DNA from: Trissonchulus latispiculum
Taxonomy: Eukaryota; Nematoda; Enoplea; Enoplida; Ironidae
NCBI GenBank assembly: GCA_030248195.1
Contig: JASAND010022041.1
Coordinates: forward strand, 1 to 64,000
DNA length: 64,000 nt
Reading direction: 5' to 3'
Below, piece after piece: positions 54,801 to 62,747 of this stretch. The position numbers and the translations under genes are program-made. The stretch's first letter is position 1. Each line of letters opens with the position of its first letter. The notes beneath the pieces are model-generated. The model saw only the letters and a list, made by a program, of their open reading frames with translations. It was not told where the DNA came from and searched no databases.

Positions 54801-57292
54801 CTCAAGCTTCTTAGCAACTGTCAAGGTATCTGCGTCTTTGCTTTCCACTCGCCGGGTCCAGGATTCTTGAGCCGTCATGAGCGCACTCAGTCGATCGGCA
54901 ATGCTTTTGGGCCTTTCACCACTATCATCTAGGACCTTCTCGCGAGTCTGAAAAAGCATCACAAATAGTGGCTTCGCACATTAATTGTTTAGTTAAGGTA
55001 GAAAAGGCTGAGGTTTGCTCCTGGTGATCTCAAGCCTACCACAGAACTTGCTGTGCCGGTGCTCCTCCCCGGATTCTCAGATGTAGAGCAAAGAGTGTAA
55101 CCTTGAATGATTACTGCATCCGTGGAAGGGGAACATTTCTGCATTACTGTTGCCTTCCCATCGTAGTGGTACGCATTTTCCGACCAGCTAATATTGGATA
55201 TTTGAATTGGCAAGCTCCGAGGAAGCATTACAAATTGTTAAACATGAAGTTAAAGCATTAATGGAAAAATTTAAAAAAATATTTATTAAACCCTATAGTA
55301 GTTACGACCAAACCAATCAAACCGTAACCAAAACCAAACCAAACAAATTTCGACCCATTAAATTAAGCTTTGGAGTAAATTCCAACAATGTTCAAATATT
55401 AAGAATCGTTAGGTACGCGAGACTTCGAAAATTTTGAATTCCTGGTTTCATTCACGGAAAATATAAGATTTCAGATTTTCGCACAACTTTCAAAAATCAC
55501 AAAACTAAAAATTAAACAATCAAAATTATGTTTCCGCGATCTTATAGAGCTGATTCAGTTGCACATTTTTGCTCTTGCCGAAAATGCTCCCAGTTTTCGG
55601 AATTCCGGGTTTTGAAAATTTAAGAATTTTCTCCAATACCCCAATACCCTCACAATATGGGTATCATTTGAAAGCTCTTGATGAGCTGAACAAATGTTAT
55701 AATAGGACTAATGTCTAAAAATGTACCAGATTCCCGGAATTCACAAACTCTCGATTTAACTCTAGCTTGGAAGTTTTTCGTGAATTCTAAGAAGTGGGCA
55801 CATTTCGGCTAGTTGGTTGCATTAGAAAACTTGAAGAAAATTTTTAAAATCCGTGAAAGAAACCCGGAATTCCGGATTTTCGAAGTTCAAGTTCCTGACG
55901 ATTCTAAAAATAGCTACACTGTTTGGGTTTACTTCAAAGGTAAAAGGTAACTTTCCTGCTATAAACGGTCAAAGCGTGCACACACATTTTTGGTTGTACA
56001 ATAATTTCACACCTTTACAGCCTCCAAGTCGAGTGATTGTTGCTTTGCTGCAGGACGATTTTTCCATTCTTCTGCACCACGGCGCTGTAAAGCTGCTAGT
56101 CTGCAATAGAAAATGCGTCAATAAATACTAATGAAAAATCAATTTGTAGTTACAGTTTGTGCGCAGCAGCGTTAACAAACAGTCGATTGCTCACAAAATC
56201 GATTGTTAATAACTAATAAATAAATTGGTACGCTTTAGGATTAGCAGACCAACCCAGAGTTGGACATGGACACATTTTTTCCGACCGCGACCGCCCCGCG
56301 ACCGCAGATGTCGTGACCGCGACCGCCCGCGTCCGCGACCGCAGCCCGCAGGCTAATTTTGTGACCGCAAAAGTTTGAATTATTAACCTTAAATTCTATG
56401 CAAAAAAAATCCACTTTTCTCATATCTTTAAGGTATTTACAGTGTTTTTACAGTCCCATCACCGCAGTCGGTATTCCGTTTAGGGCTGGTGCAGCGTAAA
56501 TATATAATTTTCGACAGCGCAATTGAAAATTACGCAAATTGGTTTTGTTGCTGCATTTAGAGTGTTCGATAATGGAATTCTGTGTGCAGCATGACTGTTC
56601 TTTCACTTTAGGGTTGAAGTTGCCAAATGAACGGCAGCGGCAGCATACTATTAACGCTGATTGACGCGTTAATTTCTCTCCCTCGAGTACATACCTAAAC
56701 GTGCATACCATGCATACCAACCATGCATACCTAAACTTGAAATTTAAAATCTTGTATTTTGCTGGTAGCACATGGAAACGAACAGAAACTGGCATAAAAG
56801 CAAGAAATTTACAAAACTGAAATTAGATAAGGTGTTAAACAAATTTAAAACCCGAAACTACAGTAAGGACTGACAGTTTACGCTGCCTGTCCAACTACCC
56901 AAAACGTTCTACCAAAATTAAACAAAATAAACAGCAAATCAGAAGCTGATAATTCGTCCAAAGCTGGAACTACACATAAAATTTGAAAATATTGGGACTT
57001 TTTACTACAGATTGGCATAAATTGCCACGATTTGATAGAAATTTGCGGTCATTGCGGTCACGAAAATTTGACCACGACCGCGACCGCCCGCGGGTACCCA
57101 CGGATACCCGCGGGTACCCGCGACCGCGTCCAACTCTGGACCAACCTGTCAGCAATACTGCCTCCCTTTTCTGACAGAATCATAGCTTCCTCCAAGTCAG
57201 CATCAGAAACAGGTTGGGTCACACTTCGGGATAAACGACCGCGAGATGTAGTAGGAGATTCTGCTAAATCACTTGACTCAGTATATTCAGTT
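36785..57292 (-). CDS. svil: supervillin-like actin-binding protein (21 exons in view, 5' end missing)
   Basis: Supervillin is a membrane-associated F-actin and myosin II binding protein of the villin/gelsolin family. Twenty-one exons were placed by GT/AG sites, and all junction phases agree through to the stop, giving 1130 codons. Residues 1-345 are Ser/Thr/Lys-rich and low-complexity, with a conserved island (SIADRLSALMTAQESWTRRV, TLTVAKKLEKAG). Gelsolin-like repeats run from about residue 345 (MLIQVKGRRFVQCRLVEP) to about 1010, with AYVLDFGSELYIWYGK, CIFGRINEKMETVLF and YLLFTLKGKELWIWHG. A villin headpiece ends the protein (LPIGVDSRCLESYLTDNEF, DAFGISRAEF, KKLAGLF). The linear order matches vertebrate supervillin rather than villin or gelsolin, which lack the N-terminal region. 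No start codon or upstream exon could be placed to the right of 57292; the gene probably continues. Exons are listed separately. Confidence 0.92.
37789..38925. mobile_element. hAT-type element with GGCCC arrays (svil last intron)
   Basis: The termini are TAGAGGCCTGCA on both sides, inverted, with an exact 8-bp duplication GCAGATAA (37781-37788 and 38926-38933). Arrays of GGCCC lie at about 37806-37957 and 38780-38912, mostly in the same orientation with a short inverted block at the right tip. The centre is AT-rich without a coding frame. Confidence 0.9.
39033..39182 (-). CDS. svil: svil exon: headpiece N-terminal half
   Basis: Acceptor TATAG, donor CAA/GTAAGT, phases 0 and 0, 50 codons. It encodes PRELLQLLSK and LPIGVDSRCLESYLTDNEFQ, the supervillin headpiece start. 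Confidence 0.92.
39316..39437 (-). CDS. svil: svil exon: end of last gelsolin repeat
   Basis: It encodes LDPVCRLVWAGLEPEDFRSL and FPLWEHDKDIEEL, matching the WAGLEPxxFxxxFPxWE block of supervillin. The acceptor is TTTAG and the donor GAG/GTATAT. It starts after one base of a split Gly codon and ends in phase 0. Confidence 0.92.
39884..40036 (-). CDS. svil: svil exon: last gelsolin repeat
   Basis: It encodes LFILDTSNTVWLWAGWCPQQ, the core strand LxxLD-x4-VxLWxGWxP of the last repeat, and a helix rich in Lys and Ile. Phases fit both neighbours. Donor AAG/GTTTGA is weak but is the only one that fits. Confidence 0.9.
40119..40782. mobile_element. foldback MITE with C-run arms (svil intron)
   Basis: The ends CAAGAGTACATA and TATGTACTCTTG are flanked by GTAACAA on both sides (40112-40118 and 40783-40789). 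The arms are near-complementary over about 320 bases each and include GGGGGG/CCCCCC tracts (40201-40234 and 40658-40701). The centre is about 40445. CANNG ends and a 7-8-bp duplication suggest hAT. Confidence 0.8.
40903..41366. mobile_element. short hAT-type element with GGCCC arrays (svil intron)
   Basis: It has an exact 8-bp duplication GTTCACAG (40895-40902 and 41367-41374). The termini TAGAGATAAGCACGGGCC and, inverted, TAGACATGAGCA are close. GGCCC arrays flank an AT-rich centre. It is a smaller relative of 37789-38925. Confidence 0.9.
41518..41795 (-). CDS. svil: svil exon: linker and start of last repeat
   Basis: It has 92 full codons plus split codons at both ends. It includes TKFFEVLGC, PRLFHLNCVSGFLAAWDVPS and PFPYNQDDLYSVTQP, matching the QxDLYxxxQP stretch of supervillin. 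Confidence 0.9.
41961..42162 (-). CDS. svil: svil exon: gelsolin repeat core
   Basis: It encodes RLFLARGIVGEEYRLVEVPC and YLLFTLKGKELWIWHGETS, a canonical gelsolin-repeat strand pair. Acceptor TTTTAG, donor GG/GTAAGA. Confidence 0.92.
42514..42768 (-). CDS. svil: svil exon: gelsolin repeat
   Basis: It encodes YFFWHGNSSSINEQGAAALM and IRIQAGEEPPAFVSLFDGQM, matching the FFWxG-x4-ExG and GxEPPxFxxxFxGxM blocks. Phases are one base in, one base out. Confidence 0.92.
43233..43365 (-). CDS. svil: svil exon: gelsolin repeat start
   Basis: It encodes VVTHSINVWHV and GIFFTEDSYVVRWHYMVCQ, the VWH then DxYVVxWxYMV signature. The donor is ACAG/GTTGGT, the same weak donor type as the exon ending at 57146. 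Confidence 0.92.
43484..43642 (-). CDS. svil: svil exon: inter-repeat linker
   Basis: 53 codons, phases 0 and 0. LIIDGSSVGRGRLVFDH matches the DGxxVGRGxxxxD linker of supervillin. Acceptor TTTTAG, donor GAG/GTACAT. Confidence 0.9.
43805..43983 (-). CDS. svil: svil exon: end of second gelsolin repeat
   Basis: It encodes RPHWCIFGRINEKMETVLFR and GKFPDWPD, matching the RPxWxIFGRxxExxETxLFxxKFxDW block. Two in-frame acceptors 15 bases apart (43983 and 43968) both fit; each is an AATTCAG. Use of the inner one would drop five residues. Confidence 0.88.
44491..44650 (-). CDS. svil: svil exon: second gelsolin repeat core
   Basis: It encodes AYVLDFGSELYIWYGKNATA and then LWRKPCDYADCDINP, strongly matching VxDFGSExYVWxGK and DYxxCDINP of supervillin. 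Acceptor TTTAG, donor CTG/GTAACG. Confidence 0.95.
44800..44945 (-). CDS. svil: svil exon: second gelsolin repeat start
   Basis: It encodes MSINATNMVYIVEGNSLVPY, matching the AxxxTNxxYRLxxxxLVPxxxxWG stretch. Acceptor TTATAG, donor AAA/GTGAGC. Confidence 0.9.
45227..46573. mobile_element. TA-flanked MITE, Tc1/mariner-like (svil intron)
   Basis: The termini GGGTAAAACGGGGTAATAAG and the inverse (46548-46573) are flanked by TA on both sides. Internal copies of TTAATAAGGGACA-type sequence occur near both ends. A TA duplication is typical of Tc1/mariner relatives. No transposase is present. Confidence 0.75.
46702..46861 (-). CDS. svil: svil exon: end of first gelsolin repeat
   Basis: It encodes MVKWIEQNKELVGCPD and KQKQFFSYLGGLPNDVR. 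Donor AGAG/GTATTG was chosen over CAG/GTAGCT 11 bases further because only it keeps the frame with the next exon. Confidence 0.88.
47001..47137 (-). CDS. svil: svil exon: first gelsolin repeat core
   Basis: It encodes RRFVQCRLVEPSIHSVNSGD and VFILLHHGQLFLFIGQFSS, matching RRxVQxRLVEPxxxxLNSGDxFxLL. Acceptor TTTCAG, donor CAG/GTGTGA. Confidence 0.95.
47761..49623. mobile_element. foldback element inside the GAAACT hAT
   Basis: GTCGCATGAAGATTGAAAAA at the left is inverted exactly at the right. The arms hold repeated CATGCACTTGCGCAA and AAATTCATA(CG)ACG units and pair over about 560 bases. No target duplication is obvious. Confidence 0.75.
48334..49044. mobile_element. GGGGACAG-family MITE, copy 2
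   Basis: The termini GGCTGTTGTACATTTTACGG are inverted exactly, with an exact 8-bp duplication ATAATTTT (48326-48333 and 49045-49052). It is the same family as 11919-12588 and sits in the loop of the 47761-49623 foldback. The 8-bp duplication suggests hAT. Confidence 0.88.
49624..50945. repeat. 1.3-kb near-perfect palindrome
   Basis: The left arm from AAAGTCTGACC is repeated inverted up to GGTCAGACTTT, with arms of about 640 bases, few differences and a loop of a few tens of bases near 50285. It starts at the exact end of the 47761-49623 foldback. Open frames in it are by-products of the symmetry. Confidence 0.85.
51899..52051 (-). CDS. svil: svil exon: entry to gelsolin region
   Basis: It encodes AIDALQQREDFTKVHLQK and FKPVMLIQVKG, matching the ALAxRExFxxVxL and MLxQIKG of supervillin. 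The hAT-type element 47367-51830 ends 68 bases from its donor side. Confidence 0.9.
53533..53690 (-). CDS. svil: svil exon: disordered basic region
   Basis: It encodes a Lys/Ser-rich stretch (KPPKRSKTSSGNPLKNLANR), which could be a nuclear localisation or actin-binding patch. The acceptor is TTTCAG and the donor AAAG/GTGTAA, with phases in agreement with both neighbours. Confidence 0.8.
54004..54166 (-). CDS. svil: svil exon: acidic disordered region
   Basis: It encodes VVPNPADESFSSFFES and EEFNIDGDSLDFLASTPSQ. Acceptor TTTCAG, donor ACG/GTAATA. The split Arg codon completes with the next exon. Confidence 0.8.
54372..54437 (-). CDS. svil: svil small exon
   Basis: A 66-base exon between TTTTAG and CAG/GTGAGA. 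It encodes LPVADPIGASQTTVMWRQ. It is included because both junction phases fit the flanking exons exactly. Confidence 0.65.
54710..54947 (-). CDS. svil: svil exon: conserved SIADRL region
   Basis: It encodes SIADRLSALMTAQESWTRRV and TLTVAKKLEKAG, a block conserved in supervillins upstream of the gelsolin repeats. Acceptor TTTTTCAG, donor GACG/GTAGGC. Confidence 0.85.
55040..55187 (-). CDS. svil: svil exon, probable
   Basis: An open stretch between TATTAG and GTG/GTAGGC. It encodes NAYHYDGKATVMQKC and SENPGRSTGTASSV. Phases agree on both sides, but there is no strong similarity to a known block. Confidence 0.6.
55423..55885. repeat. inverted-repeat element (svil intron)
   Basis: The left CTTCGAAAATTTTGAATTCC is matched in inverse by GGAATTCCGGATTTTCGAAG. 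The interior repeats CGGAATTC-type motifs. No target duplication was determined. Confidence 0.5.
56255..57138. mobile_element. hAT-type element with GACCGC arrays at a splice donor
   Basis: CAGAGTTGGAC ends are inverted, with an exact 8-bp duplication GACCAACC (56247-56254 and 57139-57146). GACCGC units lie at about 56277-56345 and 57068-57129, with GCGGGTACCCGCGG at the right. The right duplication contains the svil splice donor, on the minus strand. There is no coding capacity. Confidence 0.9.
57146..57292 (-). CDS. svil: svil exon, most 5' one placed
   Basis: Acceptor TTTTTTCAG. It encodes SRGRLSRSVTQPVSDADLEE and EKGGSIADR. The donor is CAG/GTTGGT, and the target duplication of the 56255-57138 element covers the last exon base and the first seven intron bases. 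The first base completes a codon from an exon that I could not find. Confidence 0.8.
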
Positions 57293-58496
57293 CTGAAAAA
57301 ACAATTAAAAGTCACTTCACACGACTAAACCAAACGGTTAACGTAGTCGGAAAAATTAATGGTTCCCCTCCCCGTCAACAATCTCTACACTGCTGAACAT
57401 TATTTCCTATTTGTCATAAGTTCCGATAATGAGTGTGCTCAAGCAGCATCAAAGGTGAAGAGAGTGCCAAACATCAGGAACGGGACCCGCCGATTGAACG
57501 GCTGAAGAATAAAAATTAAACTTGCATGTGGATTCATAAAAATTTAAAGCTTCAACAGTTTTGATTATCCCGTCTTCCAACAACCATTACTGAACTGTAG
57601 CAATTTAAATCATTATTCCAGACGCGATCTTATACACAAAAGTTGGCAAATGTTTCTGGCACTTGATACGATCTTCCAGAAAAAACTTCCCTTTCTCAAA
57701 AAGGTTCAGACCAATTTATTTTGTTTCAAATCAAAAGCTCATTTACAGTTCGTCTTTCTAAGACAGACATCAAAAATGCATTTCGAACAAAACACTTCAA
57801 AGTACTCTACAAGATAACCTGACGTCAAGCCCAGAAGTCGACTACTCTAGGGCAACGAACCAGAAAGTGCTCTTTGAGAAAAGGCCATCCTAATCCCACA
57901 GACGGTAAGCAGGGGGAAACAAAACTCGAAAGTACACAAGTCAATATAATCTACTAGACCTTCAGAGCAATATTTCCTAGAACCCTAAAGGAGCTACAGA
58001 GACAGAGAGAGGTCCAGACAAATAAACTAAACATTAGGAACTGACTGGGTGCTAATAGAAGAGAGTGAATGTCATTATTTACGAAAGGGAAACATTAATT
58101 ATATTAGTGGCCATTGGCTACCACTGTGTGTCAGGCATTTTGCTTTCAACTAGATGGATTAGAAGGTGTCATTTTATGGCCCACTGATACAATCTCTTGT
58201 TGGCTTACAATTGGTACCGACTAAATTTAAGGTGTCAGGTGACTTCACAACTGGCCCATTATATTATGAGCCTTAATATTTTACTCTTCCATCCAGTGAG
58301 TTCTGGCGGAGTGTAAGTGCTTCAAAATAACAAATTTGGAAAGTTTCATCAGTATATGCATTGACATAATGGTCGGATCCTGAAGGCAGGAAAAACTTTT
58401 GAGGGGATTTCTATCCAAGCATTTTGTCCCAATCTAGACGTTAAGAGCAAGTGAAATTTGTGGCTTTTCTGAAAAATTTGAACAAAAACTTAGTTG
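57293..58496. other. no further svil exon recognised
   Basis: I looked for phase-compatible exons on the minus strand. A stretch behind the acceptor at 57499 is open briefly in one frame but has no fitting donor. Nothing else is seen. Confidence 0.4.
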
Positions 58497-58650
58497 GATC
58501 TGAAAGATGTGAAGAAAAGTGTCCAGGGCGGGGATCGAACCGCCGAGCTTTGGATCTGTAGTCGAGAACTCTACCACTGAGCCACACCCCCGGACATAGA
58601 GATTGTTTTATGGCACTGATTTCAACCTTTCAAAGTTGCTGATATTTAAC
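58497..58650. repeat. direct repeat of about 155 bp with a tRNA-like core, copy 1
   Basis: This is identical or nearly so to 58988-59141, from GGATCTGAAAG to GATATTTAACA, with a 491-base offset. Between the copies lies unrelated AT-rich sequence plus the inverse of the TTTCAACCTTTC motif. Confidence 0.8.
58521..58595 (-). tRNA. tRNA-like sequence, copy 1 (probable pseudogene or SINE head)
   Basis: The minus strand has an A box (TGGCTCAGTGG) and a B box (GGTTCGATCC) at tRNA spacing, and its first and last seven bases pair (GTCCGGG/CCTGGAC). A D-stem GCTC/GAGT is present. But six bases rather than two separate acceptor and D stem, and the T stem has two mismatches, so a functional tRNA is doubtful. 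The anticodon position would read ACA, nearest to tRNA-Cys. Confidence 0.45.
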
Positions 58651-58987
58651 ATACTCCCCTTGCTAATTGAAATTCGGCCTCGAATTTCCAGGAATTGCAG
58701 GTCGGGTCCTCAAATCCAAGTACCATGTGGTCTAAGGGCGGCTCCCCGGCTGCCTCCTAACCCGAGGCCATATTATACTTCATTCTTCTTCAAAGCCGGG
58801 AGCCTTAATCAAATCACAAGAACCATATTAACCATATATTAACCCTTAGCACCACGAGGACCACCATATAACCAAACCATATTTCAAGGACCTGCAATTC
58901 CACAATTCCCAGGCATCACAAACGACTTCATCTCCTCAGAGCGGTAAGGACACGGCACGGTCGCCAAATGTGAAAGGTTGAAATCAG

Positions 58988-59141
58988 GATCTGAAAGATG
59001 TGAAGAAAAGTGTCCAGGGCGGGGATCGAACCGCCGAGCTTTGGATCTGTAGTCGAGAACTCTACCACTGAGCCACACCCCCGGACATAGAGATTGTTTT
59101 ATGGCACTGATTTCAACCTTTCAAAGTTGCTGATATTTAAC
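58988..59141. repeat. direct repeat of about 155 bp with a tRNA-like core, copy 2
   Basis: Second copy of 58497-58650. The lack of differences points to a recent duplication, gene conversion or assembly. Confidence 0.8.
59012..59086 (-). tRNA. tRNA-like sequence, copy 2 (probable pseudogene or SINE head)
   Basis: Identical to the copy at 58521-58595, with the same strengths and defects. Confidence 0.45.
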
Positions 59142-59180
59142 ACTCGGAAAAATTCCAGATTTTGACCAACTCCCATAAAA

Positions 59181-59760
59181 AGCTTGGATCTTTTCAGGAT
59201 AACCCACCCCAGCCCCAGATTCCGCAAAACTTGATCAAATGAGCTGAAATTTGGTATGGGTATGTTTTCGACCACGCTGAGTTCAAATATCGCAAAATTT
59301 TTCGATTTCGCGAAATAATATTTTTTTCGATTCGTAAGGGGGGACCAAGGGGAACAGAAAAATTTTTTGTCTTCGATTTTGCTGAAAAGTTGTATTCAGG
59401 GGTTTTCGAGGTCGCAGAACACGAATCTGAAATCCGTTTTTCGATTCAGCTTTTCGTTAGCTCAATAATATTGAGCTAACGAAATGCTGAATAGAACAAC
59501 GGATTTCAGATTCGTGTTCTGCGACCTCGAAAACCCCTGAATACAACTTTTCAGCAAAATCGAAGACAAAAAATTTTTCGGGTCCCCTTGGTCCCCCCTT
59601 ACGAATCGAAAAAAAATCGAATTTCACGAAATCGAAAAATTTTGCGATATTTGAACTCAGCGTGGTTGAAAACATACTCATACCAAATTTCAGCTCATTT
59701 GATCAAGTTTTGCGGAATCTGGGCCTGGGGTGGGTTATCCTGAAAAGATCCAAAAGCTTG
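59181..59760. repeat. 0.58-kb palindrome
   Basis: The arms AAGCTTGGATCTTTTCAGG and its inverse pair along about 285 bases each, with a centre at about 59470 (GCTCAATAATATTGAGC). The interior is T/A-rich with TTTTTCGATT motifs. Confidence 0.85.
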
Positions 59761-60876
59761 ACAAAATTAGGTGAACAATTCCGTCTTTTAAAATTTCAAT
59801 GCAAAAACCTATTTTTCTTAAAACTTTGATTCTCCCTTTCCACTGCCGGTGGTACTAGTGTTGTTTTGATTTTTCATTTTAGTTTTGATTTGATTTTTGA
59901 TTTTTTATCAAAACCTCCGGAGTTTTGATTTGATTTTTGATTTTTTATCAAAATGTGCCGGAGTTTTGATTTGATTTTTGATTTTTTATCAAAACTCTCG
60001 AAGTTTTGATTTGATTTTTGATAAATCAAAACTCAAAAAGTTTTGATTTTTGATTTTTTGACAATTTTTAGGTATAGTTTTTGGAGCTTAAGGAGGGGGA
60101 CATTTTTGGGTCTATTTTTGCCTTTCTCCGATGTTGCTTGCGGCCACTGCCAGACACTTATGGCAACTCCACAACTACTCTTTCATATTACTTTCTTAGT
60201 AGCACGAGTCCCTCTTAGTAAGGCAAATTTGAATCCGGATCCAAATTTTAAGCACCCGTTTATTCAGACCCGGACCCGGACTTAAGGGGGTCGCTTTGGA
60301 CCAAACTATTTATTCACGGATTTCGCTCATTTTTGCACACAATATACTATAGGTGGGTTGTGCCGATAAGAAATTTCTCGGGCCGGGCTCGGGTTGGACC
60401 GAACCGTTTCTTCGCTTCTGGCTCGTTCGGAATTTGGATTTTCGTTTCAATTGCGCAAACCAAATACGTACTCACATTGAAATGATTACCTGACCTATAC
60501 TTTAGCTCGACTACAAGAAGAGCAACTTCAGCCAAGCAAGCTTTTTTGGAACGCTCAGAAACTTTTAAAGGTAATTTACTGCAAGCAGGATATTTTGAAA
60601 TTTCTGGATTTCACAGTCTGTCTTTAGACCTCAGGACCCGGACCCAGGCCCGCGGTTTCAAGATTGAGACCCGGCCCGGCCCGCGCCGCGGGTACCCGGT
60701 CCCTGATTTAACTCTGCGAAAAGGTTGTTACTGTCCCTAAAAATTATTCTGAGGCGTCTATGCTCCCCAACTATACTGAGGCAGCTTAGGAAAGATACCT
60801 TGTACTGTAACAAAAAGTAAACGTGTTTGAGCGAAAATCCTGTTCAACTCTTGGTTGGCCTGGAGAACTTTTCAAC

Positions 60877-62164
60877 CAGAGATGAAACCGGGTCACTATT
60901 TACTGACTATTTTTGAAAATTCAGGTTTACGCTTGGAAAGATTAAAAATACTTATATTGAGGGTGCAGTGAGTATTCTTTGATTTTTGTGACAGCTTTGG
61001 AGTCTAAAATAGGAAGCTGGGCAAAATTTTTGCTTTCCTTATAGTAACGTTGGAAAGTATATAAATATTGTAAGTAAACCGGAAAAAGTCAAAACTGATT
61101 CGCACGATTTGGATTTCGCACTCGATCTGCAGTCAACTCCATAACTTGTTGAATCAGTTTGGAACAAAAAACTTTGCCGAAGTCATACTACACATACTAC
61201 ATACGGTACATTTCACGGAAAGAGTGCCAGTTGGAGAAGTTTTAACAATTGGAGAAATATCGCCAACTAATGGCGATTTTCGCCAAAGTTGAAGTGAAGT
61301 CCAAACAGAATTGGCGAAAAGCCATTGTAAAAACCTTTTTCCTGAATAATTTCATACTTTTTCGCCAATATTGGCCAAAAAGTATGAAATTATTCAGGAA
61401 AAAGGTTTTTACAATGGCTTTTCGCCAATTCTGTTTGGACTTTACTTCAACTTTGGCGAAAATCACCAATGTTGGCGATATTTCTCCAATTTTTAAAACT
61501 TCTCCAACTGGCGCTCTTTCCGTGAAATGTACCGTACTACACATACTACTACTCATACTACACATACTACACATAAAAATCAAACTAAAATTCACTAGTC
61601 CCTAAGGATACTAAGTCATAATATTTCGAAAAAATGAAAATCAAAACGCAGAGTCTGTGAACCTTATTTTGCTGAGATTTTCTTACTTACTCAGATTTGA
61701 GATCTACACAGTCTGACTCCCTCAGAAAACGAGAGCAGCGGTGAAGAAAACTGCAGCAGATGGAGCATAGAAAATTTTAGATTTTAAGATAAAGATTTCG
61801 GACTCTCAGGGCCCATACCTAATTTTCTTGTTTCTAGTTAAGACCAAACGCAATCATCGTTCCAAACTAGATTTAAGCTTGACAGGTCATTACAAACATT
61901 TTGAGGACACTACAGCGACAAGCATCTTAAAGACTAGACGATTAAGTTAAGTATATAATTATTCCTGAAGTTTTGAGTAATTACTGAAGTTTTCAGGTTA
62001 TAAATGCAGATAAAAATTCCAAAAATATGCTTTAACAGCAGAAAATTTCCCCCAACCAAAAAATACCGGGTCAAGACCAGAGCTCCTGACCCGGTGACTC
62101 GGTCCATATAGTGACCAGAACTGACCCGGTGACTCGGTGACCTGGTGACCCGGTTTCATCTTTG
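60877..62164. mobile_element. hAT-type element nested in the TTGATTTT hAT
   Basis: The ends CAGAGATGAAACCGGGTCAC and, inverted, CAAAGATGAAACCGGGTCAC match at all but one position. The flanks TTTTCAAC (60869-60876) and TTTTCAGC (62165-62172) agree at 7 of 8. Copies of GTGACCCGGT/GTGACTCGGT lie inside the right end. It carries the palindrome 61202-61536. Confidence 0.8.
61202..61536. repeat. 335-bp near-perfect palindrome
   Basis: TACGGTACATTTCACGGAAA is repeated inverted at the other end, and the arms pair over about 165 bases around a centre at about 61370. Both strands translate to nearly the same peptide (KVEVKSKQNWRKAIVKTFF), a consequence of symmetry and not evidence of a gene. Confidence 0.9.
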
Positions 62165-62747
62165 TTTTCAGCAGTAGCTTGGATCGAGAATGCAGGCCAA
62201 CGCATAAATCCCGTCGAAATCGTGGAATGAAGGATCTGTTGCGAAACGAAAACGTCCCGTCAACTCTGAGACAAGACCGTCAACCAAATGAGAAAATTAC
62301 AACTCAGCGCAGACTTGCGCACACACAAACACACACAGGGGCATAAATCAATAAATATGTAGCGGGGGGACTGGAGAAGTCTGTTTAAGTATATTATATT
62401 TAAGTATATTAGACATCGCTGAATCAAAACTAGGTTTTGATTCAGCGCTGAATCAAAACTAAGTTTTGATACAACTCTGAATCAAAACTGGGTTTTGATT
62501 CATTCTTGAATCAAAACCTAGTTTTGATTATAGCCTTGAATCAAAACTGGGTTTTGATTTTTTAGGTTTTGATTTTGATTTTTGATAAATTCGAGTTCGC
62601 GTTTTGATTTTTGATTTGATTTTTGATTTTTTACAGTCTGAGTTTTGATTTTTGATTTGATTTTTGATAAAATCAAAACTCAAAATGGGTTTTGATTCAA
62701 GTTTTGATTTTTGATTTTTGATTTATCAAAACAACACTAGGTGGTAC

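Larger units (their letters stand above)
59856..62739. mobile_element. hAT-type element with TTGATTTT arrays
   Basis: It has an exact 8-bp duplication GGTGGTAC (59848-59855 and 62740-62747). TAGTGTTGTTTTGAT is inverted at both ends. Arrays of TTTTGATT-type units lie at about 59863-60060 and 62411-62735, mainly in the same orientation. It contains another hAT element at 60877-62164. No transposase is present. Confidence 0.9.

Noticed and set aside
57420..57499. Possible additional svil exon behind a TTCTTCAG acceptor
   Set aside because: No donor gives a phase that fits the next exon, and stops appear soon in all frames.
59457..59681. 74-codon frame
   Set aside because: It lies within the arm of the palindrome 59181-59760 and has no domain or similarity.
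61242..61605. Opposite-strand ORFs of 117 and 118 codons
   Set aside because: They are produced by the palindrome 61202-61536.
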